Of a DNA stretch of 64,000 nucleotides, positions 52,885 to 62,087 are shown piece after piece. The stretch covers positions 13,642 through 77,641 of the forward strand of contig DHFT01000039.1 of the NCBI GenBank assembly GCA_002402375.1, read 5' to 3'. Position numbers and translations under genes: made by a program. The stretch comes from Elusimicrobia bacterium UBA4817. Lineage in GTDB: Bacteria; Elusimicrobiota; UBA8919. Below the pieces are notes generated by a model. That model ran no database searches. It was not told the origin of the DNA and saw nothing but the letters and a program-made list of their open reading frames with translations. Numbering within the stretch: position 1 is the stretch's first letter; the number at the start of each line of letters is the position of its first letter.

Positions 52885-53016
52885 AAACTTTCTCCCCGCG
52901 GAGTTTTTGTAATTGATAGACCGGGCTTCGCTTCGCTCGGTCGGACTAAAATCCGACCTACAAAAACATCACCGTTGCGGGGCAGCTTCCGAATTACACG
53001 GAATTCCTTCAATTAC
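52885..53016 (-). promoter_or_regulatory. Cobalamin riboswitch of cobO, invaded by a repeat
   Basis: The 5' core is clear on the minus strand: GGAATTCCGTGTAATTCGG, then AAGCTGCCCCGCAACGGTGA. P1 pairs GTAATTG (53016-53010) with CAATTAC (52915-52909). A P13-like hairpin (52885-52906) shows GCGGGG, complementary to CCCCGC of the core loop. Between core and P1 lies a dispersed repeat (52918-52965) in place of the usual GCCACTG, GGGAAGG and full B12-box segments. Function is uncertain. Confidence 0.8.
52918..52965. repeat. GAGCGAAGCGAA hairpin element inside the cobO riboswitch
   Basis: Minus strand: TTTTTGTAG, then GGTCGGATT…AGTCCGACC hairpin, then GAGCGAAGCGAAGCCCGGTC. It has the same TTGTAG-stem-GAGCGAAGCGAA layout as the element in the PHP gene at 15134-15175. 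Confidence 0.88.
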
Positions 53017-53024
53017 AATTTTTA

Positions 53025-53052
53025 ATTATATTATTTTTAACAAAAATGTCAA
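53025..53052 (-). promoter_or_regulatory. Promoter of the cobalamin operon
   Basis: Consensus TTGACA (53052-53047), a 16-base spacer and consensus TATAAT (53030-53025) on the minus strand. Predicted start near 53018, directly at P1 of the riboswitch. The -35 overlaps the end of the PHP gene. Confidence 0.9.
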
Positions 53053-53918
53053 GAAAAAAGATGACTATGATTTTTTTCCAAATTGTTTTTATATTTTTTC
53101 AGTTCTATAACAGCAGAATAAGGCACTTTTGTCTTTCCCATTATAGGCGGCTCGCCGTTCATTGCACCGTGGCAGTCGCTTCCCCCTGTCATAATCATTC
53201 CGAATTTGTCCGCCATTTTTTTGAATTTGTCGGTTTCATCCGCCGAATGTTTTGTGTGCCAAACCTCAATACCCTTTAATCCGAAATTAGCAAGAGATTT
53301 TACAACATTGCAATTGATACTGTTAAAATGCGGATGCGCCAAAACCGGAATCCCGCCGACTTGTAAAATCATTTTTATAGCTTCGTCGGGTGATAAACTG
53401 AATTTCGGAACATATGCAGGTTTACCGTCGCCGAGATATTTCCAGAATGCTTCCTGCGTATGCGAAACGGATTTATTTTCAACGAGCATTTTTGCGAAAT
53501 GAAGCCGCCCTATTACTCCGATGCCCGCTATTTCAAACAGCCGTTGTTCGTCAATCGTAATTCCCAGACCTTTCAATTTATCCAAAATATGATATGCCCG
53601 TCTTTCTCTTGCCTTTCTGAAAAGTTTTAATTTTTGCTGAAAAGATGAATCCTCCCAGTTTATGAAATATCCGAGTATGTGCATTTCCTGCTGATGAGAA
53701 TTTTTTAATTCCACCGAAAGTTCTATTCCCGGTATTACTTCAATCCCTCTTTTTGAACCCTCTTTGATTGCACTGGGTATTCCTTCGGTTGTATCGTGGT
53801 CGGTTATGCTGATGGTTGCAAGTCCTACTTTCTGTGCATACCTTACGCTTTCTTCCGGCGAGAAAGTTCCGTCTGAGTATTTTGTGTGAGTATGCAAATC
53901 CGCAAAAAGAGTATCCAT
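53049..53918 (-). CDS. PHP-domain phosphoesterase, TrpH/YciV-like
   Basis: 289 residues. Metal-binding motifs: ADLHTHTKYSDGTFSP at the start, SITDHDTTEGI near residue 37, VIPGIELSVE, VLAHPHF near residue 198 and TGGSDCHG near residue 242. This arrangement matches the YciV (RNase AM) type that removes nucleotides from 3',5'-bisphosphates or RNA 5' ends; assignment to one reaction is not possible. It follows the PhoH gene by two bases. Confidence 0.9.
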   Translation of the reverse strand: MDTLFADLHTHTKYSDGTFSPEESVRYAQKVGLATISITDHDTTEGIPSAIKEGSKRGIEVIPGIELSVELKNSHQQEMHILGYFINWEDSSFQQKLKLFRKARERRAYHILDKLKGLGITIDEQRLFEIAGIGVIGRLHFAKMLVENKSVSHTQEAFWKYLGDGKPAYVPKFSLSPDEAIKMILQVGGIPVLAHPHFNSINCNVVKSLANFGLKGIEVWHTKHSADETDKFKKMADKFGMIMTGGSDCHGAMNGEPPIMGKTKVPYSAVIELKKYKNNLEKNHSHLFS

Positions 53919-53920
53919 TT

Positions 53921-55225
53921 TTACAGAAGTTCTCCGGCAAGGGCGGCCAGTTGCGACCTTTCCGTTTTTTTGAAATTTATATGTCCGTAAGTTTCCTGTC
54001 CTTTGAACCTTTCAACAAGATATGTCAGTCCATTTGATTCGGCGTCAAGGTAAGGATTGTCTATTTGATAAGGGTCGCCGGTCAGGACAACTTTCGTACC
54101 GTCTCCCGCTCTGGAAATTATTGTCTTTATTTCGTGCGGAGTAAGATTCTGTGCGTCGTCAATTATAATAAACTGTCTCGGAATACTTCTGCCTCTTAAA
54201 AACGCCAATGCCTCTATTTCTATTTTTCCGCTGTCAAAAAAATACTGGACTTTGTCCCCAGTGCTTTCGTCGGGGTTGTTTTTATCCACGAGAAATTCAA
54301 GGTTGTCGTAAATTGAACCCATCCACTGCGAAATTTTTTCCTCTTTTGTTCCCGGCAGGTATCCGATATCTTTTCCGACCGGCGTGACAGATTTGCCGAC
54401 CAAAAGCCGTTTATAGATTTTTTCATCAATAGTTTTTTGAAGTCCCGCCGCCAAAGATAAAAGCGTTTTTCCTGCGCCCGGAACCCCGACAAGCGTTAAC
54501 AATTGAATGTTGTCGGAAAGTAAAAGTTCAAACGCAAATTTCTGCTCGGTGTTGAGCGGTTTGAGTCCCCACACGGCGGATTCTTTATAAATAAGAGAAA
54601 CAAGCGATTTTGATTTAGTATCGTATTTGCAAAGTGCGGATTTTTGCGGGCTTGTCTCGTCTTTCAATATCACGAATTCGTTCGCGGTAAGTTCTTCTTT
54701 TATTTTGACGGACTTGTTTTTGTAAAATTTATCTATAATATCGGAGGAGGAGGTAATTTCGCGGTAGCCCTGGTATAACTGTTCAATTTTAATTTTTTCT
54801 TTTTCGTAGTCCTCCGCAACAAGTCCGATGGCTTCCGCTTTAATGCGAAGGTTTATGTCTTTCGTTATAAAAACTATGTTTTCGTTTTTTTTCTGACGGG
54901 CAAACGCCGCCGAAAGTATCAGGTTATCTTTTTTACCGTTTGAAAAATCGTAGGGAAGGTTCACTTTTTGTTCAAGGTCTATGATGAGTTTTCCGCCGTT
55001 ATCAAGAGGAATGCCCTCGCTGAATTTTCCTTTTACGGCGAGATTGTTTAATTTTCTGGCGACGCTTCTTGCCGCCCTGCCTCTTTCGTCGTGGAATCTT
55101 TTAAGATTGTCAAGCTCTTCAATAACTGCCATCGGTATGATGACTGTGTTGTCTTCAAATGCGGTAAGCGACTCGGGGTCGTGAATTAAAACGTTTGTGT
55201 CAAGAATAAAAGTTTTTTTAGCCAT
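53921..55225 (-). CDS. PIN-domain PhoH-family protein
   Basis: 434 residues from the ATG at 55225; a TTG just upstream adds one residue. An N-terminal PIN nuclease domain has FILDTNVLIHDPESL, VIEELDNLKRF and FITKDINLRI. The C-terminal PhoH ATPase has GVPGAGKTLLSLAAGLQ near residue 247, FIIIDDAQNLTPHEIKTII and VLTGDPYQIDNPY. This PhoH2/YlaK layout suggests an RNA helicase-nuclease. The promoter at 55234-55261 leaves almost no leader. Confidence 0.93.
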   Translation of the reverse strand: MAKKTFILDTNVLIHDPESLTAFEDNTVIIPMAVIEELDNLKRFHDERGRAARSVARKLNNLAVKGKFSEGIPLDNGGKLIIDLEQKVNLPYDFSNGKKDNLILSAAFARQKKNENIVFITKDINLRIKAEAIGLVAEDYEKEKIKIEQLYQGYREITSSSDIIDKFYKNKSVKIKEELTANEFVILKDETSPQKSALCKYDTKSKSLVSLIYKESAVWGLKPLNTEQKFAFELLLSDNIQLLTLVGVPGAGKTLLSLAAGLQKTIDEKIYKRLLVGKSVTPVGKDIGYLPGTKEEKISQWMGSIYDNLEFLVDKNNPDESTGDKVQYFFDSGKIEIEALAFLRGRSIPRQFIIIDDAQNLTPHEIKTIISRAGDGTKVVLTGDPYQIDNPYLDAESNGLTYLVERFKGQETYGHINFKKTERSQLAALAGELL

Positions 55226-55233
55226 CAAGTTTT

Positions 55234-55261
55234 ATTCTACAATTTGAAAAAAATTTGTCAA
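55234..55261 (-). promoter_or_regulatory. Promoter of the PhoH gene
   Basis: TTGACA (55261-55256), a 16-base spacer and TAGAAT (55239-55234) on the minus strand. The predicted start, about 55227, is within two bases of the ATG. Confidence 0.75.
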
Positions 55262-55268
55262 GAAAAAT

Positions 55269-56846
55269 TTACAGTTCCAGAATTTTTTTTAATTCGGGTC
55301 TTAAAATTTTCGCTCCGAATTTTTCAAACATAGCGGCATTTTCCGTGTGAACCGGTATGACAAATTTGGGATTAACCGCTTGTATGAATTTTTTTATATC
55401 ATCCGCCGAAGCATGTCCGGAAGTATGCGCATATTTCATATTTAAGCCCGCAAGTTTTATCCAGTTCACAAGTATATCATGTGAAAATTCCATTTCCTCG
55501 TTAAACGGCTCCGCTTTGCCGTAGATATAGGTTCCTATAATTTTTTTATCCACTGGTAGAAATTGCAAAAGAGTAAGCGGGCCATTTGACGTGTATAAAA
55601 TATATTTTCCGGGATTTGACAGTATCTGCTGTCGTCCGAGTGGTCCCCAGATAAATTTTTCGGTAGGAATTTTTATTGCTTTGAAAAAATCTTCGCTGTT
55701 TTGTGATTTTTTTACCGTTGCGGCGAATTTGTCGTAGTCATCGGAAGATTTTTTTGACTCCGTAATCTGTTTGGCAAGAAGTATTTTCTGATGCCCGCCT
55801 CTTCCTTCAATAAAATTTTCAACAAACAGGTTGTCCTCGCTAAAAATTTTTTCTGAAAATTTCTTTGATGTCTTTTTCAGTTTTTCCCTGGACAAATATA
55901 TCTTGAAATCGTCTATGCTCGGCAAATTTTCAACAAGATTTTTCTGCTCGTTATGATTTAAGTATAAAACAAAATATGCTTTTTTATCGTCAAGGATAAG
56001 TTCCCGTCCGGTTTCTTTCGCAACCCGTGAAAGCGTTTTTACCCTGTCAATATCGGCGGGCGAGGCGTCGTAAATTACCAGACCATTTTCCTTTTTTGTA
56101 ATTTCACAGCATGCTTCAAAAACCTGTTCTTCAGTGTCAAACGCTTTTTCTTCGTCTTTTCTTGAAAGCCGCGTGCCCTCTGTAATAAGAACATCTATAT
56201 TCTCTTTTGCTATTTCATTTTGAAAATATTCCGTTTCTTTTTTGCGGTATCCGTGAAATCTGAAATCGCCGGTGTAAGCGATTTTTTTATTTTTCGTGTA
56301 AATCAGATATGCACCGGCACCCACGATGGAATGGTCAACATCAAACCTGCGGACAGTTAAATCCTTTCCGATTTGTCTAACTTCATCCACTTCCATAGTA
56401 TTAAAAGATTCCTGACTTGACTCGGCCGACCAGTTTTTATTTATGTCGCTTCTCAGTTTAAGGAATTTTTTTGTCGCTGCGGAGGAATAAATCGGTATGT
56501 CCGGTCTTACAAGTCCGAGATAACCGGTATGGTCAAGATGCCCGTGCGATAAAATTATTGCGTCAATTTTTCTTTCTTCCGGTGTGCCCTCAACAAAAAA
56601 ATCGCCGTTCGGAAGGTATCTGACTTTTAATCCGGCATTTTTATAAAGTCCTTCTAATTCCGGGAGTACATTTATTTTTCTTAAGTCGTCTATGTTCGTG
56701 GGTCTTAAAAGCGGGAATTCAAAAAACTTTCCCTCCTCTGAAAAAGACATTCCGAAATCCAGAAAAACTTTCGCATTGCCCTCTTCAAGCAGAATTTTGT
56801 TTCCGCCTATTTCGTCCACCCCGCCGTAAAAAGTCAGTTTAGCCAT
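55269..56846 (-). CDS. RNase J-like metallo-beta-lactamase fold hydrolase
   Basis: 525 residues. It opens LTFYGGVDEIGGNKILLEEG. The metal site SHGHLDHTGYLGLV lies near residue 99, with VDHSIVGAGAYLIY, YTGDFRFHG and the C-terminal TSGHASADDIKKFIQAV and VIPVHTENA. The beta-CASP middle domain (about 200-430) carries LITEGTRLS. It resembles RNase J and related RNA exonucleases, but is divergent from canonical rnj, so the specific substrate is open. Confidence 0.85.
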   Translation of the reverse strand: MAKLTFYGGVDEIGGNKILLEEGNAKVFLDFGMSFSEEGKFFEFPLLRPTNIDDLRKINVLPELEGLYKNAGLKVRYLPNGDFFVEGTPEERKIDAIILSHGHLDHTGYLGLVRPDIPIYSSAATKKFLKLRSDINKNWSAESSQESFNTMEVDEVRQIGKDLTVRRFDVDHSIVGAGAYLIYTKNKKIAYTGDFRFHGYRKKETEYFQNEIAKENIDVLITEGTRLSRKDEEKAFDTEEQVFEACCEITKKENGLVIYDASPADIDRVKTLSRVAKETGRELILDDKKAYFVLYLNHNEQKNLVENLPSIDDFKIYLSREKLKKTSKKFSEKIFSEDNLFVENFIEGRGGHQKILLAKQITESKKSSDDYDKFAATVKKSQNSEDFFKAIKIPTEKFIWGPLGRQQILSNPGKYILYTSNGPLTLLQFLPVDKKIIGTYIYGKAEPFNEEMEFSHDILVNWIKLAGLNMKYAHTSGHASADDIKKFIQAVNPKFVIPVHTENAAMFEKFGAKILRPELKKILEL

Positions 56847-56888
56847 AAAATTTTACATTAACATAACCAGAACCGTCCCGGTAATTTC

Positions 56889-58163
56889 TTAAAAATAAAA
56901 CTGCATCCACATATCCAGTTTATTCTTGTATTGTTTGCTGCCAAATTCAGAGTTGCTATTGCCTGTCAAAAAAACAGGCCAGAATATAAATTCAAAGTTC
57001 GTTATAGGTTTATAACTTAATGGAATACCCGTTGTAGAACTTCTATCATTAACGTTAAAAATAGTATAGACAGCAGGCGTAAAATACACCCAGTTAAACG
57101 GTTCCGGCCATGACATTTTTAGATACAAGTAATCCCGCATTAGATTTGTGCCGCTGAAATTGTTTTTTGCCGTATTTATTGCGCCGGAAATAGTGTTGGT
57201 ATTACCTGAAGAAGCAGCGTTAACCAGAAAATTATTATAGTTCTCAAACTCTTTCACGCTCAAGCCCGCATCGTTATGATAATACTCAAATATAGTCGTA
57301 ATATTCAACTCACTAAGCCATCGCATGCCAAAAAGATATGATGTGCCGTCAATGTATTTTGTTTCAAGAGAATTATCCGCAATAAGATATTTCGGCTGGC
57401 CGCGGAACATACTGAACTCTCCGTGCATCTCCAGATTAGTAAAAAGGTTCCGGGAAAAATCTACTCCTATTTTTTCAGGATTCACCTTGCTGTAATATTG
57501 CAGAAAATCAATATCCGCATCTAAAAACAGAAAATAAAATTTACCGGCAAAATCAGTATTTTGTATTTCCGATACTTTATTGTTTATCGTGTTTGCGGAA
57601 GGTATGGCAATTAAATCGAGCGCCATGTTCTTTATCAATTCCGATTGAAAACTCTTTGAATATTCGTAATTAACCGAGAAAAGACCTGTTTGTGAAAGTT
57701 CCGGATTTTCCGGGTCCTTGACAGGATTAACGTAGCCAACCGGGTTGAAAGCATAACCCTTGCCCCAGTTATACATTTTTTTGCCCATAAGCAAAAATGA
57801 GTTAGCGGACAGGTTCACATCTCCGTACAGTTCATACAGATTAAAGTCAGTTTGATTTTCGTTGTAATATTCTGAGTGCGTCTTCAAATGAACTCCAATG
57901 TCCTTTGTCTGATAGTCGCCGTTCAAATAAAACTCCATACGATACGAGGATAAAATATCAGATAATTGCTGGTTGTAATATTGTAGTTGATACATCGGAG
58001 AATCTTTTTTGGTGCCTAAAATTGAATACTTGACATCAAGGTTTCCGCCTAATTCCAGCATTTCCTTTTTTGATTCCGACGATGGAATCTCAAAAGAATA
58101 ATCTTCAGCATAAACAGCCGAGTTAATTATTAAAATACCGGCTACTACTGGCAGAAATTTCAT
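56889..58163 (-). CDS. Outer-membrane beta-barrel protein, unknown
   Basis: 424 residues. A signal peptide ends near residue 19 (NSAVYAEDY). The rest is strand-rich with alternating aromatics: LELGGNLDVKYSIL, DIGVHLKTHSEYYNEN, YELYGDVNLSANSFLLMGKK, ending WMQFYF. It resembles DUF1302/alginate-export-type barrels in general pattern only. It overlaps the LolA-like gene by 4 bases, which suggests they work together in export across the envelope. Confidence 0.7.
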   Translation of the reverse strand: MKFLPVVAGILIINSAVYAEDYSFEIPSSESKKEMLELGGNLDVKYSILGTKKDSPMYQLQYYNQQLSDILSSYRMEFYLNGDYQTKDIGVHLKTHSEYYNENQTDFNLYELYGDVNLSANSFLLMGKKMYNWGKGYAFNPVGYVNPVKDPENPELSQTGLFSVNYEYSKSFQSELIKNMALDLIAIPSANTINNKVSEIQNTDFAGKFYFLFLDADIDFLQYYSKVNPEKIGVDFSRNLFTNLEMHGEFSMFRGQPKYLIADNSLETKYIDGTSYLFGMRWLSELNITTIFEYYHNDAGLSVKEFENYNNFLVNAASSGNTNTISGAINTAKNNFSGTNLMRDYLYLKMSWPEPFNWVYFTPAVYTIFNVNDRSSTTGIPLSYKPITNFEFIFWPVFLTGNSNSEFGSKQYKNKLDMWMQFYF

Positions 58164-58906
58164 TTTCTCAGCCCGTCAAGTTTTGACATATAATTCATCG
58201 TAAATACTTCATCTTTGAATTCTCTGGGTTTAACCTGAGAATAAATAATTATTGATTTATAACCTTTATACAACGGGCTGTATGTTTCCATAACCGAAGG
58301 TCTTACAAGCCCATTGCCAAAGTCCTTGATTTCCTTAAATTCAAGCGTTTTAATAAGCATTCCGCTGGCAGAATAGCATTCAATTTTTGTTAAAATCTCG
58401 TCTTTTGCCGCCCACATTTTTAATTTATCGTAAGCAACGGTATTGTTTTTGGCTTTTAATTCAAGGATATATTTTTTTTCGTCCTTATCCATCTTGACTA
58501 CATCGTATTCCGCATTATAGTCAATCTGCATGATGTCGGCGTTATTGAATACTCCGCCGACGATTGACTGCAAACTGGTAATACGAATCGGCTTTCCCAC
58601 ATTTGGTATGTAAAGCCACATGTTTTCGCCCAACCGTAAAGTAGTTCTGCCTTTTTCGCTTGCAGGCGAAAGATAAAGCATCGCAATTTTGTCTTTTCCC
58701 TTTTTGACTGTATAAAAAATGAATTCTTTTTTTCTCCCGTTCGGTTCAATATTTATAAGTTTCCTGTATGCCTCATAACTTTCAGGCATGAGTTTCCCGT
58801 CGATTCTTTTTAACAGTTCATTGCCGTCATCCTGAGAAAACGCCCGCCCGGAAAATAAAACAAGCGATGAAAAAATTAAAATCAAATTTGTTAATTTCAT
58901 GAACAA
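58160..58906 (-). CDS. Outer membrane lipoprotein-sorting (LolA-like) protein
   Basis: 248 residues with signal peptide (LILIFSSLVLFSGRAFSQ). It shows the PF17131-type pattern: NELLKRIDGKLMPESYEAYRKL, then GENMWLYIPNVGKPIRI and GGVFNNADIMQIDYNAEYDV, ending RDEVFTMNYMSKL-like. Such proteins have a LolA/LolB half-barrel that binds lipid. A GGGAGG Shine-Dalgarno lies ahead of the ATG. It follows an FtsX-type permease by 9 bases. Confidence 0.85.
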   Translation of the reverse strand: MFMKLTNLILIFSSLVLFSGRAFSQDDGNELLKRIDGKLMPESYEAYRKLINIEPNGRKKEFIFYTVKKGKDKIAMLYLSPASEKGRTTLRLGENMWLYIPNVGKPIRITSLQSIVGGVFNNADIMQIDYNAEYDVVKMDKDEKKYILELKAKNNTVAYDKLKMWAAKDEILTKIECYSASGMLIKTLEFKEIKDFGNGLVRPSVMETYSPLYKGYKSIIIYSQVKPREFKDEVFTMNYMSKLDGLRK

Positions 58907-58915
58907 TATCCTCCC

Positions 58916-60166
58916 TTAAACATGTCTTAACGCTTCAACCGGTTCCATTTTAGATGCTTTGAACGCCGGCTGTAAACTTGCAAGCGCAGAAATTATAACC
59001 ACTATAACTAACGCAAAAAAAACTTCAGCGGTTGGTATCTGCGGGGCAAGTGAAATTTCCATCATGCCAAACTTAAATTTCAGCTTTACCAAGTTAATGA
59101 ACAATATAATTATTATGCCGATGATGCTGCCTGCTATCGCACTGAAAAAACCGAGCGAAAGGCCCTCGGTCAGAAATAAAGCGAGGATTTTTGACGGCAG
59201 AGTTCCTATTGAGGCAATAGTTCCTATCTCTCCGATTCTTTCATATACGGACATCATCATTACATTTAGTATGCTGATTAAAACTATAGAAATCAGAACG
59301 AGACGCACCACCATAATCAGCAGGGTCACTATTTTTGATATGCTTGCAAACGGAGATAATTCTTCCCATGTATGAATTTCAAACATCGGCTTAGCCGTTG
59401 TTTCCCCCTGTATATTCTTTAACTCATTTTTTAAACCGGCATATATACTGCTTAATTTATTAAAATTATTCAATTTGATAGCGATTTCAGTAATCTCACC
59501 GTTTTCTATTCTTAAAAGCGATTTTGCATCGTCAATATGAATGTATCCGTCTTTTCCCTGGGGGCCCAGTATGTTTTCCGATATACCGGAGATTTTAAAG
59601 GTCATTCCGTTAACCGAACCGTCTTTATTTGTTGCAACCAAAACAATGTTGTCTCCGAGTTTTAAATTCATCCCGGTTGAAATATTTAACGGGATGACAA
59701 TTGAGCCGGGGGAAACAAAACTCTCGGGATTTGAATTACCTTCTTTTATCCTTTCTACAAGAGATGGACAGGTTTTGCTTTCTTTTTCCGGATAAACGGC
59801 AGTAAATCTCATGCCTGTTGTCTGAACATAATTACTTGCCATTGCCCCGAACCTTATTCGCGGAGAATATGCTTTTATTTCCGGATTATTATCCAATAAA
59901 GATTCTATTTTCTTCAGCCCTTTTTCAGGAATACTAATATCAAGAGGCAGGTTATCTATTGAGCCCACATAGCCCTTTTTGTGTATCTGGATGTCGCCAA
60001 GATTGGAATTTGTAAGAATTCCGATTACTTCGCTCTTAAATGAATTGCCTACGCCGCCAAATACTATTACCATGGCGACGCCCACGGCGATTAATGACGC
60101 GGTAAGCAAGGTTCTACGAGTGTATCTCAAAAGGTTGCGCCATGCGATTTTTATTATACTTTTCAT
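58916..60166 (-). CDS. ABC transporter permease, MacB/LolC/FtsX type
   Basis: 416 residues. An N-terminal helix (about 16-40) is followed by a large periplasmic domain (MacB-PCD like, about 45-270) and three C-terminal helices with VYERIGEIGTIASIGTLPSK and LTEGLSLGFFSAIAGSIIG, ending LQPAFKASKMEPVEALRHV. This topology serves mechanotransmission rather than conventional transport. It overlaps its ATPase gene by 4 bases. Confidence 0.92.
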   Translation of the reverse strand: MKSIIKIAWRNLLRYTRRTLLTASLIAVGVAMVIVFGGVGNSFKSEVIGILTNSNLGDIQIHKKGYVGSIDNLPLDISIPEKGLKKIESLLDNNPEIKAYSPRIRFGAMASNYVQTTGMRFTAVYPEKESKTCPSLVERIKEGNSNPESFVSPGSIVIPLNISTGMNLKLGDNIVLVATNKDGSVNGMTFKISGISENILGPQGKDGYIHIDDAKSLLRIENGEITEIAIKLNNFNKLSSIYAGLKNELKNIQGETTAKPMFEIHTWEELSPFASISKIVTLLIMVVRLVLISIVLISILNVMMMSVYERIGEIGTIASIGTLPSKILALFLTEGLSLGFFSAIAGSIIGIIIILFINLVKLKFKFGMMEISLAPQIPTAEVFFALVIVVIISALASLQPAFKASKMEPVEALRHV

Positions 60167-60873
60167 TTGGACACCTCCCCGGGTTTTTTATTTTCCTGTT
60201 TTTGGGTAATCAATCCGTCTTCCAGTGTATAAAGAATCTCTGCTTCTCCCACGATTTTCTGGTCATGTGTAGCAAAAATAAAAGTGGTATCAAATTTTTT
60301 TTTCATTTCATGCATAAGCCCGATCACCTTATATGCAGTGGCATGGTCAAGGTTTGCCGTTGGTTCATCCGCAAGGACGAGTTTTGGTTCGGTTACAAGC
60401 GCTCTTGCTACCGCTACGCGTTGTTTCTGCCCGCCGGAGAGTTGTGCGGGATATTTATTTTGCTGGTCTATCATCCCTACCTTTTCAAGCAAGTCATTAA
60501 TTCGTTGTTTCCTCTTTTCAGTCGGAACATTCTGAACCATTATCAGCGGATATTCAACATTTTCATAAACTGTAAGTATTGGGATAAGGTTAAAATTCTG
60601 AAATATAAAACCGATGTTATCGCCTCTGAATTTTGCTGATGTTTTTCTATCCATTTGGCTAATTTCTGTATTGGCTACCAACACTTTCCCTTCCGTCGGT
60701 TTATCAAGACAGCCGATTAAATTCAGCAATGTTGTTTTTCCGCTGCCCGAAGGTCCTACAAAAGAAACGAATTTGCCGGATTCAATAGAAATACTTATCC
60801 CTTTTAAGGCGGGGGTAAGTACTTCTCCGGTAACATAACTTTTTTTCACATTATCAAGAACTACAAGTTCCAT
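60163..60873 (-). CDS. ABC transporter ATPase, LolD/MacB type
   Basis: 236 residues. Walker A GPSGSGKTTLLNLIGC near residue 39, Q-loop FIFQNFNLIPILTVYENVEYP, signature LSGGQKQRVAVARAL and Walker B LVLADEPTANLD. Pairs with the FtsX-type permease downstream. A GGAGG Shine-Dalgarno and a near-consensus promoter at 60920-60947 precede it. First gene of a four-gene export operon. Confidence 0.94.
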   Translation of the reverse strand: MELVVLDNVKKSYVTGEVLTPALKGISISIESGKFVSFVGPSGSGKTTLLNLIGCLDKPTEGKVLVANTEISQMDRKTSAKFRGDNIGFIFQNFNLIPILTVYENVEYPLIMVQNVPTEKRKQRINDLLEKVGMIDQQNKYPAQLSGGQKQRVAVARALVTEPKLVLADEPTANLDHATAYKVIGLMHEMKKKFDTTFIFATHDQKIVGEAEILYTLEDGLITQKQENKKPGEVSK

Positions 60874-60919
60874 TTTCCACCTCCTTTACGGTTGCTTTAT
60901 TTCAAAACCTTTAATATTG

Positions 60920-60947
60920 ATTATACAATTATTTTTGTTTTTGTCAA
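60920..60947 (-). promoter_or_regulatory. Promoter of the LolD-like operon
   Basis: Consensus TTGACA (60947-60942), a 16-base spacer and consensus TATAAT (60925-60920) on the minus strand. About 40 bases of leader to the ATG. Confidence 0.9.
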
Positions 60948-61041
60948 TTTTGTTTTCTTAGAGGTGATATGAAATAGTCGGATGGTGCCGGTTTATTTTA
61001 CATCGGAAGACCGTTGATGTTTTTTTCAACAAACAGACGCT

Positions 61042-62085
61042 TCATACAAAATATTTTTTTTTGAAATATGCCGCCAGATTTACAAGCGATATTAAAACCG
61101 GTACTTCTACAAGAGGGCCTATTACCGCAGCAAATGCCTGACCCGAATTTATTCCGAATACGGCTACGGAGACCGCGATTGCCAGTTCAAAATTATTGCT
61201 TGCGGCGGTGAATGAAAGCGTTGCGGTCTTGCAGTAGCCGGCATTCAGTTTTTTTCCCATATAAAACGAAACAAGAAACATTATTACAAAATAAATCAAA
61301 AGCGGGATTGCAATTCTAACGACATCAAGCGGAATTTTTACGATATATTCCCCTTTCAGCGAGAACATTACAATAATTGTGAACAATAACGCTATTAAAG
61401 TTATCGGACTGATTTTCGGGATAAATTTTTCGTGATACCACTGTTTGTCTTTTATTTTTATCAGAGTAAATCGTGTAATAATTCCTGCTAAAAACGGAAT
61501 GCCAAGATAGATAAAAACACTTTTTGCAATCTGTCCAATCGTTATATTTACAACCGTTCCCTTTAACCCGAACCATCCGGGTAAAACGGTAATGAAAATC
61601 CACGTATAAACGGAAAAAAACAGAACCTGAAAAATTGAGTTGAAAGCAACAAGTCCCGCACAGTATTCCGTGTCGCCGCAAGCCAAGTCATTCCAGACAA
61701 TCACCATTGCAATACATCTTGCAAGACCTATCATAATCAGCCCGACCATATATTCCGGATAATTTCTCAAAAAAATTATTGCCAGAAAAAACATTAAAAT
61801 GGGGCCAATAACCCAGTTCTGTATAAGGGAAAGCGAAAGAACTTTTACGTCGCGAAATACGTCGCCTAATTCTTCGTATTTTACTTTTGCCAGCGGCGGA
61901 TACATCATTAAAATCAAACCGATTGCAATTGGAATATTTGTTGTGCCAACCTGAAACTGATTCCAAAAATTTACGATTGGCGGATAAAAATATCCGGAAA
62001 ACACCCCGACAGCCATTGCTAAAAAAATCCATAATGTAAGAAACCTGTCCAGAAACGACAGCTTTTTTATAACACCTTCCGTCAT
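61042..62085 (-). CDS. acr3: Arsenite efflux pump ACR3
   Basis: 347 residues, ten hydrophobic helices. Family motifs are [39 protein letters not shown] (conserved Cys) and [25 protein letters not shown]3 expels arsenite using the proton-motive force. It is the last gene of the arsenic cluster and starts two bases after the CcdA-like gene stop. The 168-base spacer to the next gene carries only that gene's promoter. Confidence 0.95.
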   Translation of the reverse strand: MTEGVIKKLSFLDRFLTLWIFLAMAVGVFSGYFYPPIVNFWNQFQVGTTNIPIAIGLILMMYPPLAKVKYEELGDVFRDVKVLSLSLIQNWVIGPILMFFLAIIFLRNYPEYMVGLIMIGLARCIAMVIVWNDLACGDTEYCAGLVAFNSIFQVLFFSVYTWIFITVLPGWFGLKGTVVNITIGQIAKSVFIYLGIPFLAGIITRFTLIKIKDKQWYHEKFIPKISPITLIALLFTIIVMFSLKGEYIVKIPLDVVRIAIPLLIYFVIMFLVSFYMGKKLNAGYCKTATLSFTAASNNFELAIAVSVAVFGINSGQAFAAVIGPLVEVPVLISLVNLAAYFKKKYFV

Positions 62086-62087
62086 AA

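Noticed and set aside
52842..53012. N-terminal extension of cobO by 57 residues
   Set aside because: It translates the riboswitch and a dispersed repeat, overlaps the terminator, and the ATG at 52841 has a Shine-Dalgarno site and the family N-terminus.
60964..61035. Possible small RNA or gene between acr3 and the ABC operon
   Set aside because: No open frame, promoter or strong hairpin could be supported.
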